DNA of 64,000 nt from Diprion similis (lineage: Eukaryota > Arthropoda > Insecta > Hymenoptera > Diprionidae), in contig NC_060110.1 in NCBI RefSeq assembly GCF_021155765.1, positions 5,580,001-5,644,000 of the forward strand, read 5' to 3'. Both the position numbers and the translations under genes were made by a program. The notes below the pieces were generated by a model. The model ran no database searches, was not told where the DNA came from, and saw nothing but the letters and a program-made list of their open reading frames with translations. Position 1 is the first letter of the stretch. Each line of letters opens with the position of its first letter. Of the stretch, positions 1 through 14,100 are shown in pieces.

Positions 1-3000
1 ACTTGAAGCGACTCACTCTGTATATAAAAGTAATAAAAATCGGTTCAGTAGTTCTAGAGTGATAAGCGAACATACGTCAGAAAGACTTTGATTTGAATTG
101 ATTTGAAAAACCGGATAATTTACATTTTAGAGAAAACGAAACACACGATAGCCAACGAAATGAATGTTCCATGTAGCTGCACTCCATAACGTCAAGCGAC
201 TAATCAAGTGACTGAATGAACGAGTGACTGAGGATTCTGAACGACATATGTGTGTTGTGGATAAAAATGTACAGATTTAAAATCGAGCAATATATATGAT
301 CGGATTCGTGTAATGTATCACGTGCTACAGATTTTCTCGGCACTTCTTATACCTGCACTCCGCGGTGATACGGGATGGTGAAATAAAGGATTACCCAGTC
401 GTCACATGATTATTCCATGAAGATCGCGAGCTTTTTATACCATGAATCGGGGAAAGCTTTTCAGAACCACCGTTCCAGCTCCCTAGGCGTGAACAAAGTC
501 CTGAGTTAATCTGCTAAGCTTTCATGGAGTTACCGGACGAGTAACTTGACTCTGCGAGTAACGTTTCTTACATTAAACAAAATATTTCTCTATATTTCGC
601 AACGTTATACTTAATTATAGGAAATCCAGGTAGACAATTGTGTCTGTACATTAATCAGAACTTAAATTTAGTCAGCTTACAATTAGAATGAGTATTATTG
701 CGGATCATTTAAACTCTGGTTGGTCAGTTTTGTACACTGAAGTGAATGTCAGATCGATTAGCGATCAGAGATAATATCAATGGGGTGGTTTTATCATTGC
801 ACTGAGGATGAAGAAATATTATGGCCCAGATAATCATCGATTACTTTCAAGCGAACGCGTTTTCTAGTGCGTTTCAACCCGTTACAGTTTACCCTTCTAA
901 ACTCTTTCGAGTTCAAGTCTTCCCCCAACACCAGAATGGAGTAGCCAATTAACCATACTTGAATAACTTGAATAGTCGATCGATGCTATCAATCGTTCTC
1001 TCTTCACTCTCTTTTTATCATTGTATGAATTTTTTTAATTATCGATTGAATTTAATAAAAATGTCGTACCCAGAATCAATATCTGACTGAAATTGCATAT
1101 CTTCTTAGGTACTAGTTGAAAAATTGGACATTATCGTATGACTAGTTACACGTATTGTAAAGTAATTGATGTAATTAATGGTGGAATATTTTTTGCATCC
1201 ATTTAATTCAAGTAGTGTCTAATTCTGTTTCATGGATTAGTACAGTCGAGGAGCTTGTTAATTAGTTTGCCCTGTACATAGACGTGTACCTTCTCCCTGG
1301 TACTTCCCAGTTTCCCTGGCATGGCTCAGCAAGATCAATGGCTAACCACGATGCGGTCAGCTCTGACCCGTTCAAGCAATCTGCTGTACAAACTCCCGAA
1401 CAATCAAATTCAATGCAACCTAATTTGGAATACACTTGTGTTTGCGTCTGCGTTTGTTCAGGAGCCTATCAGCTCTGTCAAATTAGGTATTTATACCTGT
1501 ATAAATTAGGTATCGAGCTCGCTGAATCCGAATTTGAAATTAGATTTGGAAAATTCTAGATATTAGTATCAACATAGTGCACCTGACTTCGTTTTCGAAG
1601 AAAGCGTTTTCGGATCCTTGATCAGTTCTGGGATCTCTTCTTTCGCGTTCCTCGTGTTCGATCTGCCAAGTCGTTGTTTTATTATAAAATAAAAGGACGA
1701 AATATCTTACAACGGTTTCATTCTATTACACATTGCATGAAATAAGTAAACTCCATGAAAGCAGGTCTCATTAGCGCTGTCATCGGTTCAGTATAGTCGA
1801 GATCATCTACTTTACCAACAGTTATCCTAAACGTTTTTTACCGAGTCTGAACTCCATCGCAGGTGTTCATTGACACGGATCTTTGTAGATCCGATGGTAA
1901 TTTAAATGTTTTACGTGCAGACTAAAGTTGAAGATGTAATGGTTAAACGCGAAATTTATATGTCGCTACCTAGCCTTGGGTAGGTATGACGAATAAGAAT
2001 TAACGATATGTATCTAGCAACAACGGTATGAGCGCGTGAAACTCGCTTATGGTAAGTCCGTATATCGCTTTGAATCTAAGAACTATGGTAAGAGCATATA
2101 AGGCACTCTTATGGTAAGCTGCACGTCGATAAGTGATGGCGCAGAAAGGGTGCCAGCGTGGTTATCGGCTAGGAGGTAATACGTATAGCGCAAAACGGTG
2201 CATTTATCATCTATTCTCACGTTGTTATACAATTTTTCTATAAGCTGCGTGGAAATAAGACTGATTCCGAAGTGCTTTATAAGGTTCTATTGCGATTAAC
2301 ATCGAAATCGTATATCATCAGCAAATGTGAATTTTAATATAAAATAATTTGATTTATTGAATTTTCTGTGTTACCAATGCCTATTATTATAATAATGACC
2401 CACTTGATGCTAATTTACACTGCTGGGTTAATCAACATTCATCATCTTTCATGATTTGATAGAATCACAGGTACCTAATCAAACAAGTAAATTAAGGGAG
2501 TTTTATCGCGAAATAAATTGATAGTTAGAAAAAGATGAAAATAGCAACATCGGTAACTAAATGTGTAAAGATAGGTCAGTAAAATTTTTGTGATTCGTGG
2601 ATGCCTGTAGGCCAACAAGATATCATTATGCATATTTTGCATAATTTAACACTTACTCTTATAGCAAACTACTTTTTCATCGTGTTAAATCACTTGGCGC
2701 CTAATAATTAACGGTTAGATATCGATGAAAAATTATTTCAAACCGTCAATTATAAAGTGCCGAATGATCGAACGCGATAAAAAAGTATTTTATCATAAAA
2801 GTAACTGTTAAATGATGCACAATATGTATAATGAAATCTTGGGTCACAGATACCCTGGAATTACAAAAATTTAACTGACGTATATTTACATGTCTGGTAC
2901 GTATGTTACAATTTTCGTTTTTTTCTAACCGTCAATTCTTTTTGCAATGAACTCCGTTAAACACAATCTTGTTTATACAACGACATCAGCAATTTAAAGT

Positions 3001-4590
3001 GACCGAATTGAAACGAAGAATTTCTTAATCTGTGTATAATACGTAGAAGCAGTATATTTAGTAAGAATTAACTAAATATACTGCTAAATTTACGTGACAA
3101 ATGTATAAAGAAATTCGGTTACAGTCTCTTAAAATTAAAAATCTGTCGTAGCAAAAGCAATTGTTATTTCGATTTTCTTATAACTAGATTCGGAATTGTC
3201 GCATGTGGACTTAAATTCCGTAGTCAGTTTTCAAATTTCCAAAACCTGAGTTCTAAAATCACGCCGAAGAATTTTAGTTTTACTCGATTGTGTATAAATA
3301 AAGATAGTCACACGTACTGTATTTAAAAATTTTATCATCAGTTTTATAAATTTCGGAACGTCCTTGTGAATCCACTCAAGTTATGCATGTAAAATTTTAT
3401 ACAAAATACTCAACAGTATCAGATTTCAGTAAAGCCCTGAGAATTACCATTTTAATTTTGGAATTAGTTATCAAATTTTCAATTTCATACAATTACACTG
3501 TAAATTTACTAACTGTCTAACAATTTTCTAAATTTGGAACGTAAATGCTCTTGTAAATTTATTTAAAATTGTATCCTGAGTACAAATTCTGAAACTATAA
3601 TCTTATTGCTGAGTTTTCTGTCAGTGCATTATCTGTCATGTTCGTGTGAACCGTACATTATATTATCAATAAAATAAAGTCACGGATTCCCAGAAAGTAG
3701 TTTATCGTGGTAGGTCGGCTGCCCGGCTGGCAATCGAAACGTTGCGAGCAAATAACGGGATTCCAGCCCCGATAAGTTGTTAAAATGATGTTTGTGCTCA
3801 CAAATAATTATTAACATCAATTACAAAACCGTTTTAAATCTATTTTTTCATTCAATATATGCATGTTTATCGAAATCATTGATACGAAATGCACATTTTT
3901 ATGAAAATTCAAGTACTTATGTATATTCAATTTGCTAACCCTAACTTTGAGAACAGAATTCAAGTTTATTGAAATTAGTATGAAAGTACATTGAATTTGC
4001 AAAATCAGTATTTAAATTACTGAAGCGATGTATAGTAAATTTTACTATACCGTGTATATAAAAAAACTTACTACGATTTTTACAAATATCCATGTCAAAT
4101 TTTGCAATATTTACTTTAAACATGAAATATATTTGAGAGAAAATAAATTGATTTCATATAAAACTGAAGTATGGATTGATCGTGGGTGAATAAATTTTAT
4201 TTTTTTTTTCTATTCAAAACATGTTATACCAACTAAAACCTGTACAGTAATAACTCGATTGAATTTAAAAAACCTAATGCATTCGTCAAAGAAGCAAACA
4301 GAATGTAATTTTGTAATCACTGTCGTAGCAAGCATACACGGTGCACAAGATATTAATCGAAAAATAATAGCACACTTTGTAAAATCCGCAAGTAGCGAAT
4401 TTTAATTTCCATTCAAATGCGGATACAGCCGTAAGTAAGTATCATATATAATTACTAACGTTAATATCCCGTTTCTCGAATGTTTTTCTCAATTACATTA
4501 TACACATCGTGCATCGCATTACACGTATATGTATAAACAAGTAAACGTTCAGCACAGAGGACAGACACACGCAAAGTGCTGGGAATATAC
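1..4590. other. Non-coding upstream region
   Basis: No exon with acceptable splice signals or recognisable protein similarity was found on either strand. The few short open frames, such as one at 1284-1559, look like chance. The stretch is AT-rich. It holds a short near-perfect inverted repeat at 3048-3085 and three copies of a tatggtaag motif at about 2048-2116. It may contain distal regulatory DNA for the protease gene that starts at 5031, but nothing visible proves this. Confidence 0.5.
3048..3085. repeat. Hairpin-forming inverted repeat
   Basis: AGCAGTATATTTAGT at 3048-3062 pairs exactly with ACTAAATATACTGCT at 3071-3085, with an 8-base loop. It is too short for a typical miRNA precursor. 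Confidence 0.7.
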
Positions 4591-5030
4591 GTACATATAT
4601 ATATATATTTTTGGGCAATATTCGTATAATGACGTAAGCGATACAGCCTGGGGCAATACCGGGCATCGGGACATCCCGGATAACCCAACAGCTATAGTCC
4701 AAGTAAGTACTAACTGACCGCGAGAGTGTCCAACGACGGAAGAAGAGACGGGGACGTGCAACTTCGGTCAGACGAGAACGGAACAGCCGCAGATAGGAAA
4801 GAGACTGAGAATAGTTTAGTAGATTAGTACGACCGCGTTGGTAATCCCGTTTCTTCGTCCGATGTGGAATCGTTACTCGGACATCTCTTATAATAACCAA
4901 GCACTGTGAGTTTGTGAGCTTTGCGACATAATCCTCTCCGACAGGAATACAATCCAACAAAGGTGTTCGAAAGAGTTCCATCAAGTTCCATCAAGTGCCA
5001 AAGTGTAGGTAACTGCACCTTGCCTTCCAC
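4590..5030 (+). promoter_or_regulatory. Putative promoter and 5' UTR of the modular serine protease
   Basis: A TA-rich block lies at about 4594-4610. A motif GGGACATCCC at 4668-4677 fits the NF-kappaB/Rel consensus GGGRNWYYCC and is palindromic apart from its two central bases. A short upstream frame at 4861-4908 (15 codons) would precede the start codon if transcription begins before it. The main start ATG at 5031 has an acceptable context (CACATG). Rel control would suit an immune protease, but this is inference from one motif. Confidence 0.3.
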
Positions 5031-5920
5031 ATGCGGTGGGATACTTGCATCTCTGTTTTACTGGTCGCTGCAGCCGTCGCCGAGACATTGTGCAGTGAGT
5101 ACCTACTACCTGTCGTTTACACACGGTAAGGTCATCGAAGTGACGATCTTCTTGTGTGATCATAGCTCGTACACATCAGAGAATGACAGACATTACGTAA
5201 TACGAAATTGAAAATACTCCACGACATTGTTGCTTGTTGTATCGATCTATTTCGTTGGTTTTTCTTAAAGTGCCTGTACTCGTCACTCTATGATTTATCT
5301 GACATTCACTACCGCATGATAGTTGGCGTTTGTGAATGTGCCGATTGAATTTCTCCAAAACTTTGTTTCAAAATCAAGGCAATATACGTGAATACTCTCC
5401 GTGTACTGACAGATAGTAAAGTCAATTCTTCATATATATATACGTCAAAGTGAAAGTGCAAATCGATCGAATCATATGTGTTGGTTCAATACCGTGACTC
5501 AGTGTACCAAAGATTTTTACGTACAGGCTACACGAGTTGACAGTGTTCATTAATTGCATTTTTCAATCGTTAGAGCGATGTTGCTCGCTCATATATATAT
5601 AGAATGTATAAAAGTTTCGAACGAATGTGATGGTACAATCGTTTGGTAATATTCCGTTTGCCACACATTTCTTGGCTTACCATTCACATTCCACAAAAGT
5701 ACCACAAATGATCAACGCACACAACTTTTATTATTCGGTATAACTTGCCCCTTCCTTTGCGTGTTTCGCGAAATCCGTAATTTTTTTTACTACGTGACAG
5801 TAACAGGAATGCATTATAAAGATATTGTATATCTATACCATTCCAAATGATTAACGACCTACGACTGTTTCCATCCTTAAACTAATTCGTTACCACGAAA
5901 TGAAAAACCTTTTTGTCACG

Positions 5921-5952
<32 letters not shown>

Positions 5953-8900
5953 CAAAGCAAAGATTCTTCGTACATCTTTTATCGTCTTTTTTCTCTACCG
6001 CATTTCAGCAAATGCATTTCTCTTCTTTCTTTCTAAGCTTCTTACCGATACAATCAGTAAAAGCTGAGTATTGCACCATTCTGCGAAAGAATTTTTTTTT
6101 TTTTTTTCTCGTTTAATTTCAATTATCATTTCTACCACAATGCGCGCTGCACTTTCAATTAAATCGTGTCAATGTTTTTTAGTTGTTCAATGCCGTGATA
6201 TATATCAATTAATGAATAATTACCGGCAGTAAAACGAATGAAAATAATTATAACGATGAGAGGCTGAAGACAAAAAAGCAGTTAAAAAAACTCGTCTGAA
6301 ATTAAACTCTTCGTAAAAAGACCTTTGTCGCATTTACAATGCCGTACAATTTTGTTATTCATATTTTGTTATTATGATTTATTTAATTGTTTATTTATTT
6401 TTTCGTTTTTTGTCCTTTACGGGCAAAGTTTTTTTTTTTTTTTTTTTTTTTTTTTGCAATTTAACCGTCGGTGATAAACATCGAGCGCTTATGTAGAGAA
6501 CGATTGATAAGCAACAGTGTCTGTGTTTGAATATCAAATCTTTTTGCGTGTATCGACCTCAGCACAACGGTATATTCATACAAAACTATATTATTCATTA
6601 AGAGGAAACGTCACAACTCTTATTCTCTACGTTTCTCTAATGGCTGTGGAATTTTTTCAGATTTTTACAATGAGAATTGTGATGCAAGGAGCTTTTTGAA
6701 AAACGCCACTTTCTGACGTTATTTTAAATAATAACTCGACACATGTGGAATGTAACCGATTGGAACAAAGTGAAAAACACTTGTTGTATGGAGCTTTATT
6801 ATGAGTTCAAGTTTTAAGCAAATCGAAAAAGTTTAGAGTTTCACTGACGTGTCCCCTTAACTAGTGTTCTACTTCGCAAAAACTTGAATAGTCGCAGTAG
6901 CGACATTTTTTTCCTGCACATTTGTCATTATCAATATGACTGCCAACTTTAATTCGATATAGGCGGCATGTTCATTACATTATTTACGTAACGTAATCGA
7001 ATGTCTGCGATGTCAAAACTCAAAGTTAAGTTTAGTATACATATTTGTCTACTGTATATCTCTCGAAAACAGTTTCCAGTGAACCTGAAACGATCGGGTC
7101 ATGGTAACGCATACTTATTTTCGATTTGTCAGTATTTCGGAAGATTAGATTAGATTACCCCGAAGTGTGACGTTGTGTCAGACAGAGGTTAAATAAGTCC
7201 ATCCACGATTTTAATACTAACGTTCATTAATTTATTCATCTGTATTTTTCACACATATTTCTTGTTTTGTTCACCCGAAAACTGTTGATATCTCTAAAGG
7301 TTAAATACATATATGTTTCGAGTATTTCTGCGAAGTAGATATATTATTAATCAGGCAGAATTGGGTCAGAGATGTTTATAATAAAATCTGTAACAATTTT
7401 CCATACTGACTAAAAAATCTACTCCCTCCCTTGCATTTTTGATTTGAGATCATATTTGGATTTGCTAAGTCGGAATCTATTGATTAAACAAGGAGACAAA
7501 TGGCGTTCGATTAGATGTATTTATGCGTTCCTAAAAACATCGGTATGATGTAACCTAAATTGCATAAATGTCGGCGCTTTTACCCTGTGTTAAATTAAGC
7601 GTTTAAAACGTTTCCACGAATCCACGTTATAATTATTATTATTAACCAACCGCTTAGCAATGATTCCAGTTTTTTCAAACTAAGACGCTTAATTTTTTAT
7701 AGAACCAAACTTAGGTATTAAGATTTTTTTTACACGGTTTAGGACATATAAAATGACGAAATAATCAGATTTTCGAAATACTTGTTCACGATAGTAGAAA
7801 CCATCATGATTTTCATACCATGAGTGCTCGCATGAGTCAATTTCAGCTAAGCTAAAAATGTAAGAACAGTTGAAATTTAGAATACGCAATTTTTTTTGTT
7901 CTACAAATATTTGTGACAAAAAATTTTCAAAGTAACGTGTAAAGCGCTGACAAAAATATAAAACTGATCATACTCGTATGGTTAAACGAGTAGTTAAGTA
8001 ATAATTACGCAGTAACGTCGATTGCATAAAAGACATGAAAAATGCCGCTGTCAGATATGTTCAAGATAGCTATAATATGCGAAACCGAAGAACAACAACT
8101 GTTTCCACTTTTTGTGCGCGAAATGGTACTCAATTTTATTTCAAAATAATAATAATAATCCACTGGAATGATGTTAAGTTAACAAAAAATATTCCATTAG
8201 GATGTTCATCAATTATTGAGAGAACTTTTTCTGTATTCAAGTGTGTTTACCACAGTCTAACTATAAAATTATTCATGTAATTCAAGAATGATCGAAGAAA
8301 ATGACGGGCCTTTTATTGCACAATAAATGAAACTTTGCATCTTTACAATATCGCGTGTTGCAATACAATAAATTTGACCGTCTGCAGCTAGTAAGATATA
8401 ACTGCGGTCTTCAAACAATTATTGGGCCAGAACACAACGAAGGTCGACATACCTTTAAGACCGTATAAGCATAATCATGTTTTTAAATAAATATGGAAGC
8501 CTAGAATAAAAAAAAAAACCATAAATTATATAATAAAGGTGTTTCAACGCTCAAAAAAAATCAGCTGTTGTCAGTTGATTAATCCACCATTATTCCGATT
8601 TTTTTTTTCTTCTAATAGTGAGTTCCTGCTATTTATCGGGGAAAAACTGTGTAATTAGGTCCAAAAAAAAATCATGTAGTAAATAATTACAAAGTAAATC
8701 TCGTCTTGGGTCTGTTTTAAGTTCAAATTTAGATATTATGTTTTCTATCAAACGCAATAAAGCTGTTCAAACTTTCATACCATTTTCGGTTATTAAATAT
8801 ATTTTATTTAATACTAACTACATATAAATTTAATGACCTTACCTATAAACGAACCTAACCTAACCCCCGACTAGCAACCATATGAAATACTCTCATCTGT

Positions 8901-11099
8901 TGCCACGACTCGCAGAAACGTTGGCTATTTTTGCATGATTAATAAAAGATTGATTCCACGGTAAAACGACCCTGGATTGGAGTTATCTTTGGCTTATAGA
9001 TTCTCTTTAAAATCTGAACTTTTAGTTCCCGCTTAAGGAACTTGTGTAGGTACCTAAACCTGTGTGATAATGAAAAAAATAAAAATAAAAGTTTCAAAGC
9101 AGTTTCAAGTCGGTTCTGACCTCGGATTTCCATATGCTTCGCCAAATTCTCTCCCAACTATTTAATTCCGAAGGTATAAATGTTACTGGTAACTACCCTC
9201 CGCGTATATATCTATCTATATTGTATTCACTCTGTTAAATTGAATAAAAAGTTCATTTGTATATATGCATATATATATATACACACACACACGATACATT
9301 CACAAGTTGTCTGTCATCACATGCGTGTGATCCGACACAGAAGCCGGAACCTTGAATATGTAGAGATCGGGGCCTCAAGATCATAACAACCTATACCGGT
9401 TTTACGTATGAAATTCCCAAGCATTTGTGTGTGTGTGTGTGTTTTTTTTTTTGTTTTTTTCTCTCGAGGCTGAAGCAGTCTCAGAAGTACAGGTTTTTAT
9501 CGATAAACGTTTCAGCGATACAAGTTCCCAGAGTTTTTCTGTTCTCATAGATGACGTGGCGTCAGATCTACCCATCGAGAAACGCGAGAAAAGACAGCTT
9601 TCTCTAGGATCTCTGACGCAAACACTGGGAGGATCGAATCGCCGTAACAGCAACAGCAACAGCAACAGAGGACGTACCAGGACTTCAGACCGAATGACCA
9701 ATAGCGATTACAGAGATGAACAGAATACTCCAGATCTCCACGCAGGAGATAATGCTTCAGGGCGGCAGATACTCGGCGTGCAAGCCCGGCCGTTGAGCAC
9801 CGGAACCTTGAACAACCTTGGTGGAACCATGGGGATATCGTTGGGCATCCAGACCGGCGGACTGGGAATTTCAGGCAACGTTTTAGGACTTGGCGGTGGA
9901 ACACAGAACTCTGGGTCAGGCGGTGGAGGACAACAAAACTCGGCGCAAAATGATCCCTACAACAACAGGCCGAATTACCAGGCACGCCCGCAACCGAACG
10001 GAGGTCAAGGACCTCAGGGACCAGAGTCAGGTAGACCTCAACCCGGCGAAGGACGGCCGCCAGGACACCAAGGGCGGCCGGGCAATAATCCTCCAGGTCT
10101 CCAAGGTGGGAGACCACCGGGAAGACCCAACCAAGGATTTGGACCATCGGGAAGACCTGAGGATAGACCTGGGAGACCTGATCAAGGATTTGGGCCGCCA
10201 GGAGAACCTGGAGAACGACCTGGATCGTATAATAATGCGAGACCAGGGGAATCGAATGGCTTTCAAAATTCAAGACCTGGCGATGGGGGATCGGGACAAC
10301 CTGGTGGACGACCTGGGGAGAGACCTGGGGATTATCAAGGGTTCCAAAATGGAAGACCTGGTGACGAAACGCAAGGATTACAAGGAGGGGAATATAATAA
10401 TAGGCCTGGAGAATCGCAGGGTTTTCAAAATGGAAGACCTGACCAGGTTGAAAATATGATCTTTGATTACTCTTGATGATAATATTCTTGAATTCAAGCT
10501 GCGAGAATCCGCAGACGTGCTTTTCATTTTAAGTTTTTATCTTTCGACTGTGTCTTTCAAGAATTTTAAGAATTCAAGTTTTAGTACTCGTATGAATGAT
10601 TTCGAATAAAACAACAAAACACACATGTTCCTTGAAGCAGTTAACCAGTGCTTCGGCTTGTCATGTCATGAAGTTATGTATACTTTGAAATTCGTGAGCC
10701 GTTAGAAACTGAACCCGCAGTCAATCAATAAATAAAAACAAATAGTGCATAATGACAGTTTCCTTGTCGAATTTATTGAAATAACTCCGAAATTAATGTG
10801 TTGAGCATACAAATGTATCGGACATTTTAGTACGTCGTGAAATTTTCTTAATGATATAGTTTTTGTAAATTTTCAATTGCAAAATACAAAAACAGTCTAC
10901 GAAAGGATCTCTTTTTTCAATGACTTTAGAAGAACATTAAATATCAACATATGGTTGTGAAAATGCAGGATTAAGTGGTTCGTTCTATCTTGAATTTATA
11001 CCCGAAACGCCGTTCTCGTGCGAAAGTTAGTTTCTGCAACATTATTGTAGATAATATATTGCAAATTGTTCAAGCCGAGCTAGAGGAGCAACGGGAACA

Positions 11100-11142
<43 letters not shown>

Positions 11143-14100
11143 TGAACAGAATATTCTTTCATAAACGATCGTAAAAAACAGACTTTTTTTATTTTTAATA
11201 TCTTCTAAATTAAAAAAAAAAAAACATCATCCGGCAAAAATATTTAATATTTCAACCAGCTTAGAGCATACAAAGATTCCCAGCTCAGGTGTGGATAGAT
11301 TAAAATTATTATACGTAGCTTGATCCTGGCAGCCGTGCGCTACTAAATAAATCGTCTTCAAAAATTCGACGCTTTTCAGGAAACACGGCACTTATCCAGC
11401 TGCTTCTTTTTTCAAAATGATGTGTACAAAACTTCTACCGCAATTCTCTGGGCCAGAGCAACAAGTGATGACAAGCTTCCGAGTAAATTCATGATTTCTC
11501 AAACAGAGTCCGACCTTTAAAAAGTTCCGGGCAGAGATTAAAGGGAAAGAGTTTTTCTATGAATCGGTATTTCCTTACTACGTACCACCGCGTTCGCCGG
11601 CGAGACTCTTGCAATTAAAACTATGGAAGCGGAACTATTGAGAGGTCAAGCTGTATAATTTTTTAATTGCAAAAAAAAAAAATATCTGTAATTATTTTTT
11701 TACGTAATTTGTATTTCAATATTTAAATTCCTTCGTTTTTGGTGGAAAGTACGGGTGAAGTACTTGAAATCATCTTCTCAACGCTCTAAACTTCATCGTA
11801 ATTGGTTGAATACCTTAGCAGAAAATACCTGTCAAATTTTGCAGAAACTAAGACTCGCACGAGAACGGGATTTTGGGTGTATATTCAGGATAGATCGAAG
11901 CACTCAAACCTGGATCTTCATAAACATATGTTAAAATTCAATATTGTTTTACAGGCATTTAAAAAGGACCCCTTCTTAGGCTGTTTTTGCATTCTGTAAC
12001 TTGAATTTTGCAATTGAAAATTTTGAACATCTTCGTAATTTAAAATCTTTCACGACGAACAAAAAATCTCCGATACATTTTTATGCTCCAAGCCTTTATT
12101 TCGAATTTGTTTCGATAGAACCGATAAGAAAACCGTAATTTTGAACGATTCGTTTTTATTTATTGATTGACTAACGGATTCAGTTTGCAGCAAATCGCAA
12201 ATTTCAAAGTAAAAAAAACAGCCGCGTTCCTCGATCTACATATATTTCAGAATCACTGTTAAAGTCTACCGTAGCTTTGTCTAAAATAATTTTAAATGAA
12301 TAAGAGAAATTTAGTTTATTATTCGTAGACAAAATTTAGTATAGATAAAGGACTTCGAAAAAAGTTATCACTCGCACTGACTATTTTGGAAATTTTTAAA
12401 TTAACCTTCTTTCCACTAGGATAGAATTGAAACATCAGGGCAACGATTACGACCTGGTGAAGAAACTCAAGGTTATCAAAACAACAGGCCCGGTGGTGAG
12501 TCGCAAGGACAACGTGGGCAAAACGTTGACCAGCAACGTCCAGGGCAGCAGAATTATAATAGACCGATAACTGAGAACAGTGGTAACCAAAACTCAAGAC
12601 CAGGACAAAACAACGCAGGGAGACCTGGAGAGACTACAAATAGCCAACAGAACAACGGAAATAATGCTCAACAGTCGGGGAGCCAAAACCGTGACGAAGA
12701 TAGAATCAACCCTTACAATGCCGTATCCACCGAGTCACAACCGCAGTCAAACCAAGGACAAGGGAATAAAAAATGTCGGCAAGTAGGAGGATCTGATAAT
12801 AAAATAAATTCGCCTCAGGCATCCGATCTTCCATATAAACACATTTCACACAACCTTATTCCATAGAGTATTATTCAAGAAGACGGTATTCGACTCAGGG
12901 ATTATTTAATACGAATTTTTCCATTCGGGATAAGTAGTGAAATAATAGCCGTGTAGAATAATGTTATGTGGAATCAGATCGTGAGCAATGTAAAGTGTAT
13001 AAAATGTCTGTTGACCCTACCCTGATTAAAATGTTCATGTGTTGGATCATAAAATGTTCTGAAAGAATTCAGCATGTAATTTATTATATGATTTATCTTG
13101 TAAATTGGATAAAATATTCAAGAAACCATATAATTAGTTAGATAAGCACGAATGAACAGATATACTAGATAAAAAATCGTATAGTCAAACGTATTGGGAA
13201 CTATACGATCTATACTTTTGATCTAATATATCTGGTGATTCGTGCTTTTGCAATTTACTATGTAATTTCTTGTATACTTTATCGAATTTTCAAGATAAAT
13301 CATGTAACAAATTACATGTTGAATTTTCTCAGAACATTTTATGATCCAACACATGAATATTGTCAGTAGGGGAGGTTAATCGAAAGGATGCGAAAGAATA
13401 CTTTCCGAATTCAAAGGTTAAAAATTCTTCATTTCAGAAACTGCAAATAGTTCAAAGTACCTAAAAACAAAAATTTCTAGTCTTTTATATTCCAGACGGT
13501 TATATGCGAGAAAGCAGAAACTTTTTAAGTATATATACTCAAACTCACGGTAAAACATAATTATAAGAAGCATGTCGAAGTCTTATTTACTTGTAACGGA
13601 ATCGTAGCGCATTGCGATTCGGTTACTGTGACAAATTACGAAATAAAAAGACACGTATTCCTGTATTTTCCGTGTAGAATAACACGCAAAGTAGGTGAAG
13701 GATATAAAAATGGTGAGAATTTGAAGATGTAAGTTTCACATGGAATACCTAACGAGGAAAAAGTTTTTTTTTTTTTTTTTTCATTTCTGTCTCTTTTTTT
13801 TTTACTTGAACTACAGGAAAAATCTTTGAAGAATTCTTACGCAGGTTCTAAATAACAATTGCATAATCTGACGATTATTGTCTACAGTGGAAACCAGTAC
13901 ACGTGTCAGAACCGAGAGTGCGTCCCGAGGAACGCCCGATGCAACGGCATCAACGAATGCCAAGATGGCTCCGATGAAAACAACTGCTACTCAGGACAGT
14001 AAGTTTTTTAAATTCTAAGCTACTTTCAATTCTAAGACTATAATCTATAATGAGGTAACAAAAATCAAACAAAAGCCCCACCAAACGACAAACGAAACTG

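Larger units (their letters stand above)
5095..9475 (+). other. Intron 1 of the modular serine protease
   Basis: The donor is GTGAGT at 5095 and the acceptor lies after a T-rich tract and TG repeats near 9427-9475. The intron contains long T runs at 5924-5952 and 6429-6455, a TTAA-flanked inverted-repeat element at 6598-6860 and a TA/CA microsatellite near 9266-9291. I see no coding exon that fits the phase, but a small exon could be missed in 4.4 kb. Confidence 0.5.

Noticed and set aside
3048-3085. miRNA precursor
   Set aside because: The stem is only 15 base pairs, below the usual size of a miRNA hairpin.
4493-4984. 163-codon minus-strand frame upstream of the protease
   Set aside because: It lies over the putative promoter and 5' UTR, its composition is not protein-like, and no exons connect to it.
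9545-10273. 242-codon open frame on the minus strand over protease exon 2
   Set aside because: It is a shadow of the Gly/Pro/Arg-rich repeat on the plus strand, with biased composition and no start or splice context.
9890-10459. 189-codon plus-strand frame overlapping protease exon 2
   Set aside because: It is the +1 frame of the same repeat. The other frame links through consistent splice phases to the LDLa, CCP and protease exons.
12783-12784. Canonical GT donor at the end of protease exon 3
   Set aside because: It gives phase 0 and puts the LDLa exon out of frame; the overlapping GCAAGT donor restores it.
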